From Bacillota bacterium (GTDB taxonomy: Bacteria; Bacillota; Desulfitobacteriia; Desulfitobacteriales; JAJXUE01), in NCBI GenBank assembly GCA_021786555.1, contig JAJYNB010000317.1, forward strand, positions 1 through 14,416: a stretch of DNA of 14,416 bases, written 5' to 3'. Position numbers and translations under genes: made by a program. Positions 13,474 through 14,416 of the stretch are shown here, piece by piece (position 1 is the first letter of the stretch; each line of letters opens with the position of its first letter). The notes below the pieces were generated by a model. That model ran no database searches. It was not told the DNA's origin and saw only the letters and a program-made list of their open reading frames with translations.

Positions 13474-14057
13474 CACAGCACCCCCTTGGTGGAATGAACT
13501 CCCTGAATGCGTGGGTCAAGGGTAAGGGCTTCACTTAGAGCCATGCCCAAGGCCTTGAACACTGCCTCCAGGATGTGGTGCACATTTTTGCCGCTTATGA
13601 GGCGCACGTGCAGGGTAATCCCCGCATTAAAGGCAAAGGCCCGCATGAACTCCTCCGCCATCTCCAAGGGGAATTCTCCCACTGCACCGTAGGGCAGCGG
13701 CACTTCCCATACCAGAAACGGGCGGTTGGATAAGTCTAAAACGACCTGGGCCAGGGCCTCATCCATAGGTATAAAGGCAGCGCCATACCGCCTGATCCCC
13801 GTTCGTTCCCCGACGGCCCTGTTGAAGGCCTTGCCCAGGGCAATCCCCACATCTTCGATAGTGTGGTGCGGATCGACCGCCAAGTCCCCTTTGGCCTTCA
13901 GGGTGAGGTCGATGAAGCCCATCCGCGACCATAGGGTGAGCATGTGGTCAAGAAACCCTACTCCCGTGTCCACCACAGCTTCTCCTGTGCCGTCCAGGTT
14001 CATATTTATCCCGATCTGAGTCTCCTTTGTCTCCCGCTGGATTTGGCTGGTCCTCAT
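13473..14057 (-). CDS. hisB: imidazoleglycerol-phosphate dehydratase
   Basis: HisB dehydrates imidazole glycerol phosphate to imidazole acetol phosphate. The 194-aa protein is the monofunctional form, without the HisN phosphatase domain of enterobacterial HisB. Manganese-binding motifs are intact: FLDHML, DPHHTIEDVGIALG and NVHHILEAVFKALG. The start ATG 14057 follows GAAGGAGAGGG at 6-10 bases. The TGA stop overlaps the hisH start region, showing tight coupling, whereas the upstream side has a 151-base gap to hisC. Confidence 0.98.
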   Translation of the reverse strand: MRTSQIQRETKETQIGINMNLDGTGEAVVDTGVGFLDHMLTLWSRMGFIDLTLKAKGDLAVDPHHTIEDVGIALGKAFNRAVGERTGIRRYGAAFIPMDEALAQVVLDLSNRPFLVWEVPLPYGAVGEFPLEMAEEFMRAFAFNAGITLHVRLISGKNVHHILEAVFKALGMALSEALTLDPRIQGVHSTKGVL

Positions 14058-14208
14058 TTTAAACCCTCTCCTTCAAGGCCGCTGGATTACTTAGTTCAGC
14101 TTCGTCCCCTGTGTGCCGCCATCCTCCACTTGCATCAGCAGCCTCAGGCCGGCAGAACGGGTTTCTCGCTGCACTTGTTTTGAACAGCCTCTGTTTCGCG
14201 TCATGTCA

Positions 14209-14416
14209 TTATACTTTAAGCACAGCGTTCAGCGCTGTTATAAAGCTTTCGTTTTCTTCCGGCAGCCCGGGGCTCACCCGCAGGGTTTCGCCCACCACCG
14301 GCAGGAAGCCCATGTACCTGATCAGAACATTTTGCTCGAGAAGTTTGGCATGGATTTCAGCCGCCCCGCTCTTAGGCTTAAACAAGATAAAATTGGCGTC
14401 ACTGGCATAGACCCGC
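14209..14416 (-). CDS. hisC: histidinol-phosphate aminotransferase, C-terminal part (cut by window edge)
   Basis: Only the last 68 codons are in the window; the gene runs off the right edge. HisC is a PLP enzyme that transaminates imidazole acetol phosphate to histidinol phosphate. Family features are visible: VYASDANFILFKP, LLEQNVLIRYM and the substrate-binding arginine region TLRVSPGLPEENESFITAL. The stop TAA is 14211-14209. Its position before hisB supports the assignment over other class II aminotransferases. The lysine that holds PLP lies outside the window. Confidence 0.93.
   Translation of the reverse strand, partial: RVYASDANFILFKPKSGAAEIHAKLLEQNVLIRYMGFLPVVGETLRVSPGLPEENESFITALNAVLKV

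Noticed and set aside
1..14416. CRISPR array, tRNA/rRNA genes, insertion sequences or prophage genes
   Set aside because: I found no regularly spaced repeats, no tRNA- or rRNA-like segments, no transposase or integrase frames and no terminal repeats with target duplications.

Overview
The window looks like chromosomal DNA from a low-to-mid GC Firmicute of the class Clostridia, plausibly a Peptococcaceae/Desulfotomaculum-type anaerobe. I infer this from the strong GGAGG-type ribosome binding sites, frequent GTG/TTG starts, many intrinsic terminators, the fused hisIE at the end of a tightly packed his operon, a LutAB-type lactate oxidation pair, and a P-loop/Asp23 fusion of a clostridial kind. 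I saw no tRNA, rRNA, CRISPR array, insertion sequence or prophage gene. The species assignment is inference only.

Layout: 38-1723 (+) encodes a transmembrane chemoreceptor. 1863-2030 (+) is an unrecognised 55-aa protein with its own SD and terminator. On the minus strand, 4595 down to 2150 carries a two-gene unit: a receiver-less winged-helix regulator, then an MFS exporter. A palindrome overlaps the regulator's extended -10 promoter, and an inverted repeat covers the exporter's SD. Upstream of it on the same strand, 6968 down to 4747 encodes an Fe-S protein with a cysteine-rich (CCG) domain and a LUD/4Fe-4S protein, overlapping by ATGA and closed by a terminator. A noncoding stretch of about 450 bases follows.

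7451-7759 (-) encodes a small double zinc-ribbon protein, and 8053-8913 (+) encodes a P-loop NTPase fused to an Asp23/Gls24 domain. A perfect 19-bp hairpin separates that gene from a minus-strand operon: MazG-like pyrophosphohydrolase, Hsp20-like chaperone, DUF1294 membrane protein. That operon has a convincing TTGACA-17-TAAGAT promoter. Divergent from it, 10311-10394 (+) encodes a 27-aa single-pass membrane peptide with an excellent SD and a downstream terminator.

From 10674 to the right edge the minus strand holds the distal histidine operon in the order hisC (partial), hisB, hisH, hisA, hisF, hisIE. These genes cover most of the route from PRFAR synthesis to histidinol phosphate. They are coupled by 4-base overlaps or abutting stops and starts, except for a 151-nt gap between hisC and hisB, and the operon ends at a perfect 44-bp palindrome. 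The most interesting items are the P-loop/Asp23 fusion, the two small proteins missed by length cut-offs, and the two inverted repeats around the regulator/exporter pair.
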